Shown here: positions 52,736 to 52,755 of the stretch, piece by piece
Layout: each line of letters begins with the position of its first letter
How positions within the stretch are numbered: the first letter of the stretch is position 1
Origin: CAZJHX01 sp964545715
Lineage (GTDB): Bacteria; Myxococcota_A; UBA9042; GCA-2863065
NCBI GenBank assembly: GCA_964545715.1
Contig: CAZJHX010000071.1
Coordinates: forward strand, 1-52,755
Length of the DNA stretch: 52,755 nucleotides
Reading direction: 5' to 3'
Notes under the pieces: model-generated
Databases searched by the model: none
Told to the model about the DNA's origin: nothing
The model's input: only the letters and a program-made list of their open reading frames with translations
Program-made: the position numbers and the translations under genes

Positions 52736-52755
52736 CTGCGGTAGATACGGTATCC

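Overview
The window is a high-GC, gene-dense chromosomal segment with mostly ATG/GTG/TTG starts, four-base start/stop overlaps, very short intergenic gaps and an exceptional number of lipoproteins. Cysteine-rich lipoproteins with Asp/Val/Pro spacers, a metalloprotease ending in a MYXO-CTERM-type tail, a MopE-type CDGxDNxC motif, FG-GAP-like propellers and a strong sigma-54-like site all point to Myxococcota or a related 'deltaproteobacterial' lineage. I cannot name a genus. I see no rRNA, tRNA, CRISPR, insertion sequence or prophage.

Layout. 1-7.7 kb: an SGNH hydrolase coupled to a polytopic membrane protein (cut by the window edge), an FGE-fold protein, an RlmI-like methyltransferase, a lipoprotein methyltransferase, and a two-gene acyl-CoA dehydrogenase pair. 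7.7-20.7 kb: a long leftward run, probably one operon, of exported proteins: BamE-like protein, TPR protein, two giant lipoproteins with related Cys-rich N-termini (one carrying two LamG and two FGE domains, the other a repeat-rich C-terminus), an unknown secreted protein, a MYXO-CTERM matrixin and an esterase-like lipoprotein. 20.8-26.8 kb: housekeeping and stress genes (RluA-type pseudouridine synthase, DUF1444-like protein, LOG/TIGR00725-like protein, Hsp33, MepA-like endopeptidase, amino-acid-type binding protein). 26.8-32.2 kb: TonB-dependent receptor, a remarkable 185-nt inverted-repeat element, a lipase-like lipoprotein and a zinc-ribbon protein. 32.2-36.3 kb: a tightly overlapping four-gene operon, PDZ-thioredoxin / HD hydrolase / HD hydrolase / HTH-receiver-like protein. 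36.3-41.9 kb: small secreted basic protein with a sigma-54-like promoter, rhomboid protease with a long tail, hotdog thioesterase, an unknown protein, a small lipoprotein. 41.9-52.7 kb: FG-GAP lipoprotein, thrA-metB operon (aspartate-family amino acids), a Cys-rich glycosidase-like lipoprotein and a lipase.

The most interesting items are the 28913-29097 element, which folds into a 62-bp stem plus three-way junction with mismatches that are nearly all G-U in the minus-strand RNA; the coupled double-HD operon; two genes whose likely starts are non-canonical (CTG with a perfect Shine-Dalgarno, and ATT/ATC); and the multi-domain surface-lipoprotein operon. All functions are read from motifs in the translation; no database search was possible.
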